Shown here in pieces: positions 16,339-25,054 of a stretch of 58,955 nucleotides of DNA (position 1 is the stretch's first letter; each line of letters opens with the position of its first letter). The position numbers and the translations under genes were made by a program. The notes under the pieces were generated by a model. It did no database searches. It saw nothing but the letters and a program-made list of their open reading frames with translations, and was not told the DNA's origin. Source of the stretch: an uncultured bacterium (GTDB lineage: Bacteria > Bacillota > Clostridia > Lachnospirales > Lachnospiraceae); the NCBI GenBank assembly GCA_947063875.1, contig CAMSTY010000015.1, positions 1-58,955 of the forward strand. Reading direction: 5' to 3'.

Positions 16339-17222
16339 GGCTGGCCTCCGATCACTACCTCAGGCTCCGTTTCCCCGGTTTCCCCCCAGACCGGCGACCC
16401 CTCTCTGAGCACGCCATAAACATTATTCAGATTCTGATCGGAAGTCAGAGCCTCTCGCATTCTTCCATTCACATCAGCAGCCAGCTTCTTCACTTCCTCT
16501 GAGTGATTGGCCTCGTCAATCAGCCGCAGAATCTCCGGCGTATAATTTCGCTGATCCATGATCGTGTAATTCCCCTCCTGGTCCACAGTCACATAACAGT
16601 TGAAAATCATCGGCGCACGGGTTTTGGAAAAGTAAAAATTGATATCCGCGACCGCATACACCAGCCAGGAAGAGCCGTCCGCCCCATCCATGACATAAGT
16701 TGCGATATTTTCAAATTCCTGTACATACTTGGCATTGTTCCGCATACGGGCGCTCTGTTCTTCCAGTGCCTGCGCGGGTACCTCCCCGATCCCATAAATC
16801 CGGTTCATCGTCTCCGCGTCCCCTGCTTCCCTTGCCTGAAAATAGGTCTCTATCAACGCCAGAATCTCCGGCACCCCGTCTCTCTGAAAATTCTCTGTCT
16901 CAAATGCGTCCGTCTCACCTTCCTCGGTTTCCGTCTCGCTCTCCTCGTCCGGCTGTGTCTCATCCGGCTCATCTCCCGGCTCTTCCGGAAGGCGTTCCTC
17001 CCAGTCGTCCAAATCCAGAACTGGCGCCGCCGTCATTCTTGGTTCCAAGGCCGCCGTCGAAGACTCATCCGGCTGCGTCTCCTCTGGTTCCTTTTGCAGA
17101 TGTTCCGCTACCAATATAATAATAATCAATAATATCACAATCAGAGGAATCATCATCACCTGCAAAAATTTCCTCTGTTCCTGATTCAGCTTTCTATTCC
17201 ACAAGTCCTTTGACTTCTTCAT
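16335..17222 (-). CDS. Membrane-anchored protein of unknown function with acidic linker
   Basis: Product of 295 residues. A Met four codons earlier exists, but GGAGGAG lies just before this ATG. One transmembrane segment (about 22-40, rich in Ile/Leu), then a Glu/Thr/Pro-rich extracellular linker (about 45-105) and a folded domain (about 110-270) of cystatin/NTF2-like composition ([36 protein letters not shown]). It is first in the run to queA-ligA-metA, overlaps queA by 4 bp, and has its own promoter at 17279-17307. The domain resembles uncharacterised Lachnospiraceae proteins; function unknown. Confidence 0.8.
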   Translation of the reverse strand: MKKSKDLWNRKLNQEQRKFLQVMMIPLIVILLIIIILVAEHLQKEPEETQPDESSTAALEPRMTAAPVLDLDDWEERLPEEPGDEPDETQPDEESETETEEGETDAFETENFQRDGVPEILALIETYFQAREAGDAETMNRIYGIGEVPAQALEEQSARMRNNAKYVQEFENIATYVMDGADGSSWLVYAVADINFYFSKTRAPMIFNCYVTVDQEGNYTIMDQRNYTPEILRLIDEANHSEEVKKLAADVNGRMREALTSDQNLNNVYGVLREGSPVWGETGETEPEVVIGGQP

Positions 17223-17278
17223 CGGCTCCTCCATTCTATTCGTAAAGCATGCTTCTGTCTTCCGTAAACCGTATCCCT

Positions 17279-17307
17279 ATCATAGCAAAATACTATTGGA
17301 AAATCAA
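17279..17307 (-). promoter_or_regulatory. Sigma-A promoter of the queA-ligA-metA run
   Basis: TTGATT (17302-17307), 17-bp spacer, TATGAT (17279-17284), reading left, about 55 bp before the first start codon. Divergent from the tRNA promoter. Confidence 0.65.
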
Positions 17308-17318
17308 TAAACTTCCTC

Positions 17319-17346
17319 TTGCAATTCCAAAAAAATCGTGTATAAT
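17319..17346 (+). promoter_or_regulatory. Promoter of tRNA-Arg
   Basis: TTGCAA (17319-17324), 16-bp spacer, TATAAT (17341-17346). The start would fall near 17353, three bases before the mature tRNA. Confidence 0.65.
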
Positions 17347-17355
17347 AAAAGAGAT

Positions 17356-17427
17356 GCGTCTGTAGCTCAGTGGATAGAGCGATGGCCTCCGGAGCCATGC
17401 GCGGAGGTTCGATTCCTCTCAGACGCA
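17356..17427 (+). tRNA. tRNA-Arg (anticodon CCG)
   Basis: Full cloverleaf of 72 bases: acceptor GCGTCTG/CAGACGC with discriminator A, D stem GCTC/GAGC, anticodon stem ATGGC/GCCAT with loop CTCCGGA (anticodon CCG, reads CGG), 4-nt variable loop, T stem GGAGG/CCTCT with TTCGATT loop. CCA is not encoded; seven T follow immediately and may end transcription. Confidence 0.96.
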
Positions 17428-17540
17428 TTTTTTTATTGTCTGGAAATCTCTCATTCCCTTTTCCCCCTCACTTTTGGACAGAACCTTCATATCATAAAAT
17501 ATGGCAATTGCTTTTTATCATATTTTACAGGAGGTAACCT

Positions 17541-18323
17541 ATGAACCCTAAATTGGAGGTCCGTGAGGTCAGCTATTCCTACCACTCGCCGGAAGGCGAA
17601 ACTCCTGCCCTTTCCCATATATCCTTTACGGTTCCCGCCGGAGAATTCCTTGCGATCGTGGGGCCTTCCGGATGCGGAAAGTCCACTCTGCTTTCTCTCC
17701 TGTGCGGACTTCTCAAGCCGGAAGAAGGCTCTGTCTTAATGGATGGAATCCTGGTCGGGGAAAAGCATGACGGCATTGGCTACATGCTGCAGAAGGACCA
17801 TCTGTTTGAGTGGCGGACCATCTCCAAAAACGCCGCTTTAGGACTGGAGATTCAAAAAAAACTGGACCGCGGCTCTCATCATCATCTGTCAGAAATGTTA
17901 CATTCCTACGGCCTTGGCGGCTTTGAAGCCGCCCACCCTTCGGAACTCTCCGGCGGAATGCGCCAGAGGGCGGCGCTGATTCGCACCCTTGCCCTCAAAC
18001 CAGACCTGCTTCTTCTGGATGAACCTTTCTCAGCCCTGGATTATCAGACCCGGCTGTCCGTGTGCGACGATATCAGCAGCATTATCCGCAGTACCGGCAA
18101 AACGGCCGTACTGATTACCCATGATTTATCGGAGGCCATCAGCGTGGCGGACCGGATCATCATCCTCTCCCACCGCCCCGGCAGAATAAAAGCCATTCTG
18201 CCCATAGATTTTCCCCAGGAATGCGCCAGTCCATTAAAGCGCCGGAACGCCCCGGAATTTTCCGTATATTTTAATCAGGTCTGGGAACTTTTGCAGGGAG
18301 GTGGCTCTTCGGCTTCCTTGTGA
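17541..18323 (+). CDS. ABC transporter ATP-binding protein (SsuB/TauB/ThiZ type)
   Basis: ATPase subunit of an importer in the nitrate/sulfonate/taurine/pyrimidine-precursor group. 260 residues; Walker A GPSGCGKS (41-48), Q-loop MLQKDHLFEW (about 82-91), signature LSGGMRQR (136-143), Walker B LLLLDEPFSALD (156-167), switch His in ITHDLSEA. RBS AGGAGGTAACCT. The likely partner permease is at 19173-20069 on the opposite strand, and no substrate-binding protein gene is nearby. Substrate unknown. Confidence 0.92.
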   Translation: MNPKLEVREVSYSYHSPEGETPALSHISFTVPAGEFLAIVGPSGCGKSTLLSLLCGLLKPEEGSVLMDGILVGEKHDGIGYMLQKDHLFEWRTISKNAALGLEIQKKLDRGSHHHLSEMLHSYGLGGFEAAHPSELSGGMRQRAALIRTLALKPDLLLLDEPFSALDYQTRLSVCDDISSIIRSTGKTAVLITHDLSEAISVADRIIILSHRPGRIKAILPIDFPQECASPLKRRNAPEFSVYFNQVWELLQGGGSSASL

Positions 18324-18348
18324 TTTTGAAATGATCCGGCTAAAGGCG

Positions 18349-18377
18349 TTGAACCGAATGCTTTCCTGTGGTATAAT
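18349..18377 (+). promoter_or_regulatory. Promoter of the stalk-domain protein gene
   Basis: TTGAAC (18349-18354), 17-bp spacer, TATAAT (18372-18377). The transcript would carry an 80-nt leader with a GGCCTG/CAGGCC hairpin (18407-18443) enclosing a second small CGGG/CCGG hairpin, just before the ribosome binding site GGGGAGGG. Confidence 0.7.
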
Positions 18378-18464
18378 AGGAATACTTGGTGCGAGTTAAT
18401 AACTGGAGGGCCTGTACCATCTCGGGTCCCGGCGGCAGGCCTTTGTAAACGGGGAGGGATTTCC

Positions 18465-19085
18465 ATGAAAAAAATTGATGTAAAAAGTTTTGTGGCAGGA
18501 GTTCTTGTAGGAACATTGGGACTGACAACGGCATTTGGGGCAACAGGAATCAAGTCTGCTGCCCTGAACGATATGGCAATCACTCTTAAGGGGGCCTCCC
18601 TGTCTCTTGGCAGGCCTTTGGTTTGGATTACTATGGATGATGAGGAAATTCCAAATTTATATGTGCCGGCAGATGAGGTGTTTGAAAGGTTAGGGTACGG
18701 GGTTCATTATGACAATGCAAGGAACACGGTTGACCTGATTCCCGACGATGGGGAACCCCGGGAAACTGCCGGCGATGTGGAACCCCAGGAAAAGGTGGTT
18801 CTGAATTTGGCGAATCACACCGGTCAGAAGAACATAGCAGAATCCGGCTCTTTTCAGGCGGAGCAGAACCAGGCGCTGGTTTTAACGATAACTTCGGATA
18901 TTCAGGGCGGATCTGTGGATTTGTTTTTGTTTGACCCTGCCGGGAAGGAGCAGCACATTGCCATCGGCTCCGGGAACTTATCAAAGGAGATTCCCTTGGA
19001 GAAAGGCACCTGGAGGTATAATTGTTCCGGCCTGTTCAAAGATGGCGGGAATGTGAAGATTGTGGGAACGTTGAAAGAAAGGTGA
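18465..19085 (+). CDS. Secreted protein with copper-amine-oxidase-N-like (stalk) domain
   Basis: Exported 206-residue protein. N-terminal signal segment (about 8-27, VAGVLVGTLGLTTAFGATG), a short stalk-like region (about 30-95: NLYVPADEVFERLGYGVHYDNARNTVDL, typical of copper amine oxidase N-terminal-like domains), and a C-terminal beta-sandwich-like part (about 110-206; DLFLFDPAGKEQ). RBS GGGGAGGG. It lies between the ABC ATPase and the convergent ABC permease and has its own promoter. No enzymatic motif is visible; it could bind wall or ligand. Function unknown. Confidence 0.75.
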   Translation: MKKIDVKSFVAGVLVGTLGLTTAFGATGIKSAALNDMAITLKGASLSLGRPLVWITMDDEEIPNLYVPADEVFERLGYGVHYDNARNTVDLIPDDGEPRETAGDVEPQEKVVLNLANHTGQKNIAESGSFQAEQNQALVLTITSDIQGGSVDLFLFDPAGKEQHIAIGSGNLSKEIPLEKGTWRYNCSGLFKDGGNVKIVGTLKER

Positions 19086-19106
19086 CATCCTCAGGAAGGA
19101 TATAGG

Positions 19107-19135
19107 AAAAACGGCTCTGGGTCCAGGGCCGTTTT
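19107..19135. terminator. Bidirectional terminator
   Basis: AAAACGGCTCTGG and CCAGGGCCGTTTT pair over 13 bp with one wobble and a very small loop. It serves the plus-strand gene ending at 19085 and the minus-strand permease ending at 19173. Confidence 0.8.
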
Positions 19136-19172
19136 CTGATGAGGCTGTCTGCTCTTTTACTTTAAATGGCAA

Positions 19173-20069
19173 TTATCGGGATGACACCCGCTTCTCCAGC
19201 CAGGCAATCCCCTGATACAGCACCGCCGACATCACACAGAGAATCACAATGCTCATCATGACCAGATCCAGCTTAAACACCTGGCTCCCATAGATAATCA
19301 GATACCCCAACCCTCTTTGGGCTGCCAGAAACTCTCCGATAATCACGCCTACCAGGCACAATCCGATATTTACCTTCATATTGCTGATAATCAGCGGCAC
19401 CGAGCCAGGCAGCAGCACCTTGGTCAGAACATCCATCCGGTTCCCTCCCAGAGAGCGAATCAGCTTGATCTTATCCTCATCCATGGAAGCAAAGCCATTA
19501 TACAAGGTCAGAATCGAACCAAACACCGCCACCGAAACAGCCGCCACCACAATCGTATGCACATGGTTGCCCAGCCAGACAATCAGCATCGGCGCCAGCG
19601 CCGATTTGGGCAGGCTGTTCAGCATCACCAGATAGGGTTCCAGCACCTCCGAGACGCTGCGGCTGGACCAAAGCGCCACGGCCATCAAAAGGCCTATCGC
19701 TACAACCAGTCCGAAACTGATCAAGGTTTCCAGAAGGGTGATTCCTATATGTCCAAAAATGCTCCCATCCCGGACCATTCCCCAAAAACAAAAAAACACC
19801 CTGGAGGGAGAACTGAAGATAAAATCATCGATCATCCCCAGTTCTGCACAGAGTTCCCAAACTGCCAGCACAAGCACCAGCAGCATCACCCGGCAGGTAG
19901 CCACATTCTTCCTGTGGAGACGCTCCTGCTGCCGGTATTCCTGCTGCAGCCGGCTCTCCGCCTGCTCATGCTTTTCGGCCTTTGACCGCTGCCGGCCGTT
20001 TTGCCGCGCCAAGCTTTTTGCAGACTCATGCTGCCCGGCCGCAGCCATTCGTTTTCTTCTCCAACTCAT
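19173..20069 (-). CDS. ABC transporter permease (SsuC/TauC type)
   Basis: Inner-membrane permease subunit of 298 residues. About 55 N-terminal residues are charged, Gln/Arg/Lys-rich and probably helical, then six predicted membrane segments; the family EAA-like loop is LIRSLGGNRMDVLTKVLLPGSVP. Start chosen at the ATG preceded by AAGGAGGACTGAAT; an upstream ATG has no such site. Convergent with the ATPase and stalk-domain genes. It probably pairs with the 17541-18323 ATPase, but the split orientation and lack of a binding protein make that inference. Confidence 0.88.
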   Translation of the reverse strand: MSWRRKRMAAAGQHESAKSLARQNGRQRSKAEKHEQAESRLQQEYRQQERLHRKNVATCRVMLLVLVLAVWELCAELGMIDDFIFSSPSRVFFCFWGMVRDGSIFGHIGITLLETLISFGLVVAIGLLMAVALWSSRSVSEVLEPYLVMLNSLPKSALAPMLIVWLGNHVHTIVVAAVSVAVFGSILTLYNGFASMDEDKIKLIRSLGGNRMDVLTKVLLPGSVPLIISNMKVNIGLCLVGVIIGEFLAAQRGLGYLIIYGSQVFKLDLVMMSIVILCVMSAVLYQGIAWLEKRVSSR

Positions 20070-20227
20070 ATTCAGTCCTCCTTGCAGAGCAGGACGCCGC
20101 GCTGTCATCCTTTGCGGCAACTGTTTTATCCCTTCACAGTTACTGCTTCTGCTGCTTTATTATATGCCGGAGGAGCAGGCATGTGTAACCATGCCGACAG
20201 GTTTCCCTTCATTCTGTTATCGCTGAT

Positions 20228-21097
20228 TCAGCTGCTCAAAAACCCTTTCCCAATAATCTCACTGGAATTGGAAATCAAAATAAACGCCGTCGGCTCTACC
20301 CTGCGGATATAATTCCGCAGCTTAATCGCCTGCACTCTTTTCATGGTTGTCATAATCACCGTCTTATCGTGATGGGTAAATGCTCCCTCCGCCTTGTAGG
20401 TAGTCGCGCTCCGGTGAAGTTCATTGATGATAAAATCACAGATCGGCTTTGGGTCGTCACAGATAATATTAAAGCATTTACACAGGTTCATATTCTCAAT
20501 CACATCATCAATCACCAGGGACTTGGCCATCAGGCCCAGGCTGGAAAACAACCCCGTAGTCGGCCCGAACACGAAAAACGCCATCACCACCGAGGTCACA
20601 TCCACCACCAGAAGAGCCGTTCCGATGTTCATACTGGTATGTTTTTTCAAAATCATGGCGATAATGTCCGTTCCGCCGCTGGAAGCGCCGATATTGAAGA
20701 GCACAGCGGAACCAAATCCCGGGCAGAAAATGGCAAATATCAACTCCAGAAGCGGTTCCTGGGTCAGCGGTCCGTTTAACGGGCACAGACGTTCCAGGGC
20801 CGACAGGCTGAATGACATCAGCATACTGGCGTAGACCGTCTTCACTCCCACATCCGTCCCCAAAAACAAAAATCCCAACACCAGAAGCCCGGTGTTGACA
20901 AAAAATGTAAAATCACCTGCCGAAAAGCGGGAAATTTTCGCCACTACCGTTGAGAACCCCGTCACCCCTCCAAAAGCAAAATTATTGGGAAACTTAAAAA
21001 AATAAATTCCGATTACCATAATCCAGATACTTAAGGTAATCAACCCATACTCTGCCAGCTTTCTCAAAACCGGATTCTGAATTTCTCTTGTAGCCAT
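20228..21097 (-). CDS. YitT-family membrane protein (DUF161/DUF2179)
   Basis: Integral membrane protein of 289 residues with about five N-terminal transmembrane helices (FPNNFAFGGVTGFSTVVAK, GASSGGTDIIAMILKKHTS are family signatures) and a C-terminal cytoplasmic DUF2179 domain (about 205-285; ITTMKRVQAIKLRNYI). The chosen ATG has GGAGGAAAGAG upstream; earlier in-frame codons do not. Monocistronic or read through from the VWA operon upstream across a hairpin. Physiological role of YitT proteins is unknown. Confidence 0.9.
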   Translation of the reverse strand: MATREIQNPVLRKLAEYGLITLSIWIMVIGIYFFKFPNNFAFGGVTGFSTVVAKISRFSAGDFTFFVNTGLLVLGFLFLGTDVGVKTVYASMLMSFSLSALERLCPLNGPLTQEPLLELIFAIFCPGFGSAVLFNIGASSGGTDIIAMILKKHTSMNIGTALLVVDVTSVVMAFFVFGPTTGLFSSLGLMAKSLVIDDVIENMNLCKCFNIICDDPKPICDFIINELHRSATTYKAEGAFTHHDKTVIMTTMKRVQAIKLRNYIRRVEPTAFILISNSSEIIGKGFLSS

Positions 21098-21193
21098 CTC
21101 TCTTTCCTCCGCGAATGAGCACACAAAAAACTCAATTACCCCTTTTTCCGAGTGCAAACTGCAGGCTTTCCCTACAATCCCCCTCAACTACAA

Positions 21194-21223
21194 TGGGCGA
21201 CAGGAAACCCCTCCTGTCACCCA
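21194..21223 (-). terminator. GC-rich hairpin between the VWA lipoprotein and YitT genes
   Basis: A 12-bp stem (TGGGCGACAGGA at 21194-21205 with TCCTGTCACCCA at 21212-21223; one wobble), 6-nt loop. No clear U tract, so it may reduce readthrough or stabilise the upstream mRNA rather than terminate. Confidence 0.4.
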
Positions 21224-21323
21224 CAATATACGCCCAACCGGCAGCAAATGCAAACACCATTCTGCCTGGATACTCTACAATCAGAATACTGTATGCCTCC
21301 GTTTATGCCATTTGCCGGCTGCC

Positions 21324-23111
21324 CTACCGAAGTTTATTTCTTTTGGCCAGCTGCACCAGTTCCAAAAACTCCTTCCGATAGCCATCGGAATCCGCGTGCA
21401 CACAGGACTCTGCCAGTTCCATCACACTGTCAAAAGAGGCATTCCCTTTGTTCTCGCTGTCCCTGAGAACCATGCCGAACTCCGCCACCGCCGAGGCAAA
21501 CTTCAGATTCTCTGACATATCCTGTCCATAGCTGTCCGCCTCCACCGGATATTCCACCAGTTTGCTCTTATCGCCGTTAGGCGCCTTATAACGCAGGCTC
21601 ACCGTCAGCAGTTCCGTGCTGCCTGCCGGTTTTGTCCCGGTCTGATACTTAAGGGTCTGTCCGCCCGAGCCTCCTGGAATGATCTCATACAAGGCCGTCA
21701 CCGTATGTCCGGCGCCGATCTCTCCCGCGTCCACCTTGTCATTGTGAAAATCCTCATTTCTCAGAACCCGGTTCTCATATCCCACCAGCCGGTAGCCTGC
21801 CACATACTCCGGATTAAACTCTACCTGAATCTTCACATCCTTGGCCACGGTGACAAGGGTTCCCCCCATCTCATCCACCAGCACCTTTTTCGCCTCATAA
21901 AGAGTGTCCAAATAGTTGTAGTTGCCGTCCCCGTTGTCTGCCAGAGCCTCCATCTTGTTATCCTTCAGATTGCCGGAACCAACACCCAGCACAGACAGAT
22001 GGACTCCGCTTTTTTTCTTTTCCTGAATCAGCCGGGTCAGGCCGCCCTCACTGCTGATTCCCACATTCAGATCACCATCCGTAGCCAGAATTACCCGGTT
22101 ATTGCCTCCCGGAATAAAATTCTTTTCTGCCAGTGCATACGCCTTCTGAATCCCGGCTTCCCCGGCCGTGGAGCCTCCTGCCTCCAAATCCTCCAAAGCA
22201 GCCACAATCCTGGCCTTGTTACTGCCAGGCACCCCATCCAATACCACCGACTCATAACCTGCGTAAGTGACGATGGACACCCGGTCCCTCTCTGTCAGGT
22301 TCTCTGCCAGCATGGCAAAAGATTTCTGCACCAGAGGCAGCTTGTCATCCGAGTACATGGACCCGGACACATCCAGCAAAAACACAAGATTTGACGCCGG
22401 GCGGTCTCCGAAATCAATCGCCTTGGCCTGAAGCCCCACCAGAAGCAGGCGATGATCTTCATTCCAGGGACAATCTCCATACTCGGTAGTCACGGAGAAT
22501 GGCTCCCCGTCCTTTGGCTCCGGATAATCATAGTCGAAATAATTGATCAGTTCCTCAATCCGCACCGCATCCGCCGGGATTTCTTGTCCGGCACGGATCA
22601 TCCGGCGCACATTCCCATAAGAGGCCGTATCCACATCCACGGAAAAGGTTGACAGCGGGTCCTTTGCCACATTTTTATAGCCATTTTCCGAAATATAGCT
22701 GTACTCTTCCGTATTATAACCCCCGGGTTCATAGGCCTGCCGGTATTTCTGCGACATGGCAGAGGGATTTTTTGCATTACTGCCCGGAGCGGCTGCCACA
22801 TCCCAGTTTTCCCACATGTCTTCATCTGCCATATCCGCTGCCTCTTCCTCAGCCGCCTCCATCGGATAATCCTCCTCCGCAAGGGCCCCTTCCGTTTCAT
22901 AAACCGGCGCATTTTCGTAACCCGCCTCCCCCCCTGACATATTTCCATAGGCGTCGCCCGCCGCTGCTTCTGTTGTCTCAGCTGCCGCCACTGTCGTCGC
23001 CATTTCAGAAGAAGAGCCTCCTGCGGCCCCGCAGCCGCCAAGCATCCCTGCCGCCGCCAGCATACCGGTTCCCAACAGCCATCTCCACAATTCCCCTTTA
23101 TTTTTCTTCAT
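21324..23111 (-). CDS. VWA-domain lipoprotein (YfbK-like)
   Basis: Secreted lipoprotein of 595 residues: lipobox LGGC with Cys27, low-complexity Ala/Glu linker (30-115), a VWF_A N-terminal domain (about 145-235), a von Willebrand type A domain with MIDAS DVSGS (247-251) and an ATDGDLNVG motif, and a YfbK C-terminal-like domain (about 415-590). VWA domains bind proteins through a divalent metal. Third gene of an operon with an ECF sigma factor and a membrane protein, 15 bp after the latter. RBS GGGAGGAGAACG. Likely an envelope-stress or surface-assembly output of that sigma factor; inference. Confidence 0.9.
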   Translation of the reverse strand: MKKNKGELWRWLLGTGMLAAAGMLGGCGAAGGSSSEMATTVAAAETTEAAAGDAYGNMSGGEAGYENAPVYETEGALAEEDYPMEAAEEEAADMADEDMWENWDVAAAPGSNAKNPSAMSQKYRQAYEPGGYNTEEYSYISENGYKNVAKDPLSTFSVDVDTASYGNVRRMIRAGQEIPADAVRIEELINYFDYDYPEPKDGEPFSVTTEYGDCPWNEDHRLLLVGLQAKAIDFGDRPASNLVFLLDVSGSMYSDDKLPLVQKSFAMLAENLTERDRVSIVTYAGYESVVLDGVPGSNKARIVAALEDLEAGGSTAGEAGIQKAYALAEKNFIPGGNNRVILATDGDLNVGISSEGGLTRLIQEKKKSGVHLSVLGVGSGNLKDNKMEALADNGDGNYNYLDTLYEAKKVLVDEMGGTLVTVAKDVKIQVEFNPEYVAGYRLVGYENRVLRNEDFHNDKVDAGEIGAGHTVTALYEIIPGGSGGQTLKYQTGTKPAGSTELLTVSLRYKAPNGDKSKLVEYPVEADSYGQDMSENLKFASAVAEFGMVLRDSENKGNASFDSVMELAESCVHADSDGYRKEFLELVQLAKRNKLR

Positions 23112-23126
23112 AACGTTCTCCTCCCT

Positions 23127-24326
23127 CTAATGCTCTATCAGCGCCAGGAGTTCCGAAAGGAAATCTTTGTCATCCCGCAATACCATCCGATCATAGAAAT
23201 AATCATTGTTGCCCTCAGGACTGCCAATTACCACAGAAGTATCCTCATTCATCAGGCTGCTATACCCGGAATGGAACAGATAAGCGCCGTCTCCCGTCAC
23301 CTGAATCTGCGGCGCAAAAGGATACAAAAGTTCCCAGTCCTGTTCCGGTTTGTGCAAAGGCAGCAGATACGTTCCTCCTGCCTGAAGCTGATACAGGATA
23401 TACACTTCATCTCCGTCTGTGCGGACAATGGGACTTTTTACTGTAATCGTCTCCGTCCCGGTAATATAATCCTCAGAAAAATACACTTGATCCAGGGTCA
23501 TCTCATAGACCACCTTCACAGCCTTCCCCGATTGATCCTGCTCGAAAGACACATTCGTGACAGTCCCGCCGCACAGCAGCTGGGTATCTCTCAGAATATC
23601 TTCTGAGAAATACTGCGAATCCTCCGCCGTTGTCACGGCATTTTCCGGCACCGCAACCGGCTGGTACGCCGCCAGCTTCAGCTGGCCATAGCTTAAAACC
23701 CCTTCCGGCAGAATCCTCTCCTCCGGCAATCCCCCATTGTCTCGTACGCCGGAATTCATAGCCAGACTGCTGTTTGCTGTGATTTCCGCCCCCTCTTCGG
23801 CCACTTCTTTCCTGGCCATATCGGTTCCTGGCCCTGCACTTCCTGGTCCTGTGCTCCCTGATCCTGCACGTCCCTGGCCTGGGGCTCCTGGGCCTGCAGG
23901 CTCCGGCATGGCTTCTTCGGCGGTGCCCGCTCCGGCCGCCGCCTGCGGCGCCGCCATATCCGCCTCGACCTCCCCCGCTGCAGCAGCATCCGGTATCGCT
24001 TCCGTGGCGGCGGCTCCTGCCATCGTCAAAGCCATATTATCACTGGATTTTTCAAATCGGCCTTCCATCAGCCTCGGAGCCGCCACCATAAGCGCAAGCA
24101 TCGCAGCGGCCGCCGTCGCCATGCCGTAAACCTGGCGTTTGTGCAAAAAAATTCTCCGCTTTTCTGCCGGCTGCAAAGCTTTCCCCAAGTCCGGCTCCGT
24201 TTTCATCCCTTCCCGATTCCGCTCCGGGTGTTCCCGCAGATTTTCTTCAATTCGTTTCCAGAGATCCGGCGCCTGCTGATGTTTCAGTTTTCTGTATTCC
24301 TGCTCCAACCGTTTTTCGTCCATCAT
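23127..24326 (-). CDS. Membrane-anchored anti-sigma-like partner of the ECF factor
   Basis: 399 residues starting MMDEKRLEQEY; the ATG overlaps the sigma-factor stop (ATGA). Residues 1-65 are cytoplasmic and charged, with no ZAS zinc motif (HxxxCxxC); one transmembrane segment is at about 67-84; the rest is extracytoplasmic with a Gly/Ala/Pro/Glu-rich linker (about 95-165) and a C-terminal beta-rich domain (about 200-399). Position between the ECF gene and the VWA lipoprotein suggests an anti-sigma factor, but no recognised anti-sigma domain is seen. Confidence 0.65.
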   Translation of the reverse strand: MMDEKRLEQEYRKLKHQQAPDLWKRIEENLREHPERNREGMKTEPDLGKALQPAEKRRIFLHKRQVYGMATAAAAMLALMVAAPRLMEGRFEKSSDNMALTMAGAAATEAIPDAAAAGEVEADMAAPQAAAGAGTAEEAMPEPAGPGAPGQGRAGSGSTGPGSAGPGTDMARKEVAEEGAEITANSSLAMNSGVRDNGGLPEERILPEGVLSYGQLKLAAYQPVAVPENAVTTAEDSQYFSEDILRDTQLLCGGTVTNVSFEQDQSGKAVKVVYEMTLDQVYFSEDYITGTETITVKSPIVRTDGDEVYILYQLQAGGTYLLPLHKPEQDWELLYPFAPQIQVTGDGAYLFHSGYSSLMNEDTSVVIGSPEGNNDYFYDRMVLRDDKDFLSELLALIEH

Positions 24327-24847
24327 AACTGCACCTCCCTCAACTTCCGAATCGCTGTCCGGTAACACCATGCCACAGTCCCCTGAGGTTTCCTCAGAAT
24401 CCCGGCAATCTCCCGGAAGGTCAGTTCTCCCATAATCTTCAGATTGACAATCTGCCTTTCTTCCTCCTTCAATGTCTTCAATGCCTGTTCAAGGCCAATC
24501 TTCTGGCAAAGCTGCTCTTCACAGGAATCCTCTCCCGCCTGCAGATAATCCGGAATCTCCGCAGTCAGGCTCTCCCGCTTTCTTTTCCGCAGATGATCGA
24601 TAGCCATATTGCGGGCAATGGTGATCAGCCACGCCCGATGGCCCTTTCCCGGCCGGTATGTATCTGCAATGTCCCATAACCGGATAAAAAAGTCTGAGGT
24701 CACATCCTCCGCATCCTCCCGGTTTCCCAGGACCTCCCACGCAACCGAATAGATCAATGGGCAGTAATCCTCATAAATATCCCTGAGACCGTCCTTATCA
24801 TTTCTGCAGATCCGACCAATATTCTGTTCAAACTGCTGGTCATTCAT
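24323..24847 (-). CDS. ECF RNA polymerase sigma factor
   Basis: Sigma-70 family group 4 protein of 174 residues. Region 2 (about 12-85; DIYEDYCPLIYSVAWEVLGN, DVTSDFFIRLW, ITIARNMAIDHLRKR) and region 4 (about 115-170; LEQALKTLKEEERQIVNLKI, FREIAGILRKPQGTVAWCYRTAIRKLRE). Alternative sigma factor directing transcription in response to an extracytoplasmic signal, held by the downstream membrane protein. AGAGGA before the start. A dyad lies directly upstream (24863-24897). Confidence 0.93.
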   Translation of the reverse strand: MNDQQFEQNIGRICRNDKDGLRDIYEDYCPLIYSVAWEVLGNREDAEDVTSDFFIRLWDIADTYRPGKGHRAWLITIARNMAIDHLRKRKRESLTAEIPDYLQAGEDSCEEQLCQKIGLEQALKTLKEEERQIVNLKIMGELTFREIAGILRKPQGTVAWCYRTAIRKLREVQL

Positions 24848-24862
24848 CGTAATGTCCTCTCT

Positions 24863-24897
24863 GCCCTTGGCCTTGTACCTACTATACGGCCCAGGGC
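24863..24897 (-). promoter_or_regulatory. Dyad around a TATAGT element upstream of the ECF gene
   Basis: GCCCTTGGCC (24863-24872) and GGCCCAGGGC (24888-24897) form a near-palindrome whose 15-nt loop holds TATAGT on the minus strand. On the plus strand the arms are followed by GGATTTTTT, so a terminator-like reading is also possible although no plus-strand gene ends here. Confidence 0.4.
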
Positions 24898-25054
24898 GGA
24901 TTTTTTATGGTAAAATTTAAAAATTTTTCATTTGGTAATTATCCGCTTCGCTTCAGCTGGCGACATTATACCATTATTCCCTCTTTCTGTCACTTACTTA
25001 ATGCCGGAAACCCTGCCGAGAAAGATCTATGGGGCATTGACCATATCTTCCCTC
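24898..25054. other. Intergenic stretch between divergent ECF and sdpR genes
   Basis: Part of the 324-bp gap. AT-rich at 24898-24940, otherwise no structure; a plus-strand 63-codon open frame here has no ribosome binding site and is not called. Confidence 0.5.
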
